A DNA stretch of 64,000 nt from assembly GCA_003260075.1 (NCBI GenBank), contig QLIY01000285.1, positions 62,001 through 126,000 on the forward strand, written 5' to 3'. The notes beneath the pieces were generated by a model. It did no database searches and was not told the origin of the DNA. It saw only the letters and a list, made by a program, of their open reading frames with translations. Below, in pieces: positions 62,801-64,000 of this stretch (the stretch's first letter is position 1; each line of letters opens with the position of its first letter). The stretch comes from Phallusia mammillata (lineage: Eukaryota > Chordata > Ascidiacea > Phlebobranchia > Ascidiidae). The position numbers and the translations under genes were made by a program.

Positions 62801-63809
62801 ACAGAAAGTTTATTCACCAGATTGAACTGGCCATGCTGAAGAAGTAAACCATCATGAATAGAACAGTACAACCCGCCTCTCTGGCGCCTTGTGTGACCAC
62901 CTGCAAACATAAAAACGTGTGATTTCTATGAAACTTAAAATCTTTGATATATGTTTGGCATGTTAGAAACAAGAGTGCTTGACAATTAGATTTGGTATTT
63001 GTGTCAAACGAACTCAAATTTACTTCCAGCAAAGACGCGAAAAGAATGTGAACACGAATGAACTTTGACTGAAACTCGGAATATCTGACAATTTTACGAC
63101 AAGACTTTTGTGGATTTCCGACAATAAATGAGGAACGTCGCGCCAAAATGTGGATGAAAAGGAACGTCGCGCCAAAATGTGGATGATCGTAAAAACGAAA
63201 TTGAAACAGAGATTGACATTTTGTTTAATACAACATTTGCCTGGGAGCAAAAAGTAGCAAGATCTCTCTTTAGATATTTTGAAATGCGTTACATTCATCT
63301 GAACAAGAGAACTAAGAGATATTTGTTAGTTTGATCAAAACAAAACTGCCGTAGAAATTGTATGTAGTAGGGATGGGCCAAAACTGCAAATGTTCTGTTT
63401 GGTCGAGCACCGGGGGGGGGGGGTATGTAGTGATGGCCACAAAAAAATATTGCAAAAAGTAGTCTTACTGAAGTCTACTGGGCAATCTCTGTTGTCATCA
63501 TTATTGTAAAAAGTATGTACATGCATGGCTTTATGGCAAAACAGTTTTAGATAAAGTGGTCTTAAAGTAAGAGTAGGGCAAGTCTTGTCGGAACGGGTTC
63601 GGTTCGGGATTAAGTTTAAACAAAACTTAGGGCCGCAATTTTATGAAAGTTCTATTGCAATAAAGCGTTTTGATGAATTGGTCTTACCTTCGGACAAGCG
63701 CTGATCGGTGTTTCCATGCTGCAATAATCGCTGTGGAATTGTTTACAGGAAACATTGTCACGAAGGAAAAATCCGGCAATATATGCGATTGAGACCATGA
63801 AGTAACAAC
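59895..63809 (-). CDS. FZD: Frizzled Wnt receptor, membrane and C-terminal part (5' end outside window)
   Basis: Seven exons (63809-63688, 62900-62818, 62543-62375, 62005-61881, 61559-61380, 60806-60706, 60124-59895) join with exact phases. They encode most of the seven-pass domain: [93 protein letters not shown], and the last membrane helix GITSGFWIW. The KTxxxW motif needed to bind Dishevelled is present as KTVESW just after that helix. The signal peptide and extracellular cysteine-rich Wnt-binding domain must lie to the right of 64,000. Wording in the third helix and the loop GDVLSGVCFVG resembles the FZD1/2/7 group most, but FZD3/6-like features (EAIEQK) are mixed in, so the subfamily is uncertain. 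The C-tail lacks the usual PDZ-ligand end and finishes IGQHA. Confidence 0.93.
60260..60312 (+). ncRNA. Hammerhead remnant in a Frizzled intron
   Basis: CTAAAGA (one core change), stem II region AACAGTAATTGTC, GAAACGTA. Flanks CATCACTAC and GTAGTAATG can pair, as stem I would. It lies antisense to the gene between the last exon and its duplicate. Confidence 0.4.
60449..60480 (-). pseudogene. Truncated second copy of the last Frizzled exon
   Basis: After a good acceptor (TTTCTCGCAG) this stretch reads GITSGFWI in the same phase as the true last exon at 60124, then N, F and a TAG stop. The eight shared codons differ from the true exon at four bases, all synonymous (ATT/ATA, ACG/ACA, GGG/GGA, ATA/ATC). 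Some flanking intron sequence (ATGAGTTTG and beyond) is also recognisably similar, so this looks like an old tandem duplication. If spliced in, the receptor would end within helix seven and lack KTxxxW. Whether it is used is unknown. Confidence 0.5.
63132..63186. repeat. Two-copy 29-bp tandem repeat in a Frizzled intron
   Basis: The 26-base unit beginning GGAACGTCGCGCC occurs at 63132-63157 and 63161-63186 with three bases between. Confidence 0.7.
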
Positions 63810-64000
63810 CTGAAATATACAATAAAATGTAGATTAAGCTACTGCTTTGTATAAAGCTTAGTTTAAACCAATCAGGTTTGCGAAGGTTCGTTATTCTGCT
63901 TGGTTTTATTGGGAAATTTTACTGATCTATTTCTAAAATGATAAATTAGGTACAGAAAGGTTGGAAAAATTAGCCAAGTAAACAGTCATTTACAAGGGTA

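Larger units (their letters stand above)
1..64000. other. Poly-C contig joins across the window
   Basis: Poly-C blocks lie at 1524, 1969, 2978, 5362-5392, 5818, 6811-6902, 8328, 10622, 11699, 14265, 15048, 22108, 24497-24546, 27182-27260, 32403, 32534, 33221, 36471, 36774, 36845, 41646, 43179, 44331, 44601, 44773, 45223, 46683, 46992, 50024, 50236-50260, 50370, 51404, 52749-52774, 52988, 55553, 57036-57086, 57214, 58384 and 60950; a poly-G block lies at 63412-63423; single Ns lie at 35495 and 61076. At many of them the bases just after the block repeat, with roughly 2 to 10 percent difference, bases that lie before it. The pattern is left contig, filler, then an overlapping right contig. This fits unmerged overlapping contig ends of a highly heterozygous diploid with homopolymer-filled gaps. 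Confidence 0.8.

Noticed and set aside
63412-63423. Poly-G block as a G-quadruplex element
   Set aside because: A single G run cannot by itself give the usual four-tract motif, and it resembles the other homopolymer joins in reverse orientation.
1-64000. CRISPR arrays, operons or other prokaryotic systems
   Set aside because: The spliced genes and metazoan proteins exclude a prokaryotic origin, and no regularly spaced repeat array is present.

Overview
The window looks like nuclear DNA of an invertebrate chordate, most likely an ascidian tunicate of the Ciona type. It is AT-rich, and its genes are split into short GT/AG-spliced exons with introns of about 50 to 900 bases. The gene content is metazoan: a Frizzled receptor, a sperm CatSper accessory subunit (TMEM249), a MARVEL-like four-pass protein and a large NCKAP5-like cytoskeletal scaffold. 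All four recognisable genes lie on the minus strand. The species assignment is an inference; no species-diagnostic RNA gene was seen.

Layout. Positions 1 to 10,106 hold 15 exons of one large Ser/Pro-rich coiled-coil protein that runs off the left edge (more than about 1,740 residues in the window). From 10,107 to 48,199 there is a 38-kb stretch with no convincing gene. It holds repeats, hammerhead-ribozyme motifs, two hAT-type mini-elements with exact 8-bp target duplications, and a few doubtful short ORFs. TMEM249 occupies 48,257 to 52,080 in six exons whose phases all fit (283 codons). A four-pass MARVEL-like protein of 171 residues occupies 53,706 to 55,184 in four exons. After a 4.7-kb gap, the membrane and C-terminal part of a Frizzled receptor occupies 59,895 to 63,809; its extracellular cysteine-rich domain lies beyond the right edge.

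Two layers of sequence need care. First, about 39 poly-C blocks (most of 10 to 13 bases, some of 25 to 92), one poly-G block and two single Ns interrupt the sequence. Many sit between two slightly different copies of the same 50 to 950 bases. These look like unmerged contig ends (alternative alleles) with homopolymer gap filling, not real tandem duplications. Two of them corrupt exons of the large gene. Second, a dozen or so loci carry the hammerhead ribozyme core (CTGANGA, stem II, GAAAC, cleavage triplet). Several belong to palindromic repeat units, one with a perfect 55-bp inverted repeat. This points to a family of ribozyme-bearing retroelements, as known for Penelope-like elements and retrozymes.

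The genes do not form a pathway: Frizzled is a Wnt receptor, TMEM249 belongs to the sperm calcium channel complex, the MARVEL-like protein would act in membranes, and the large scaffold probably acts on the cytoskeleton. The most unusual gene-level observation is a second, truncated copy of the start of the last Frizzled exon. It differs from the true exon only at synonymous positions and then hits a stop.
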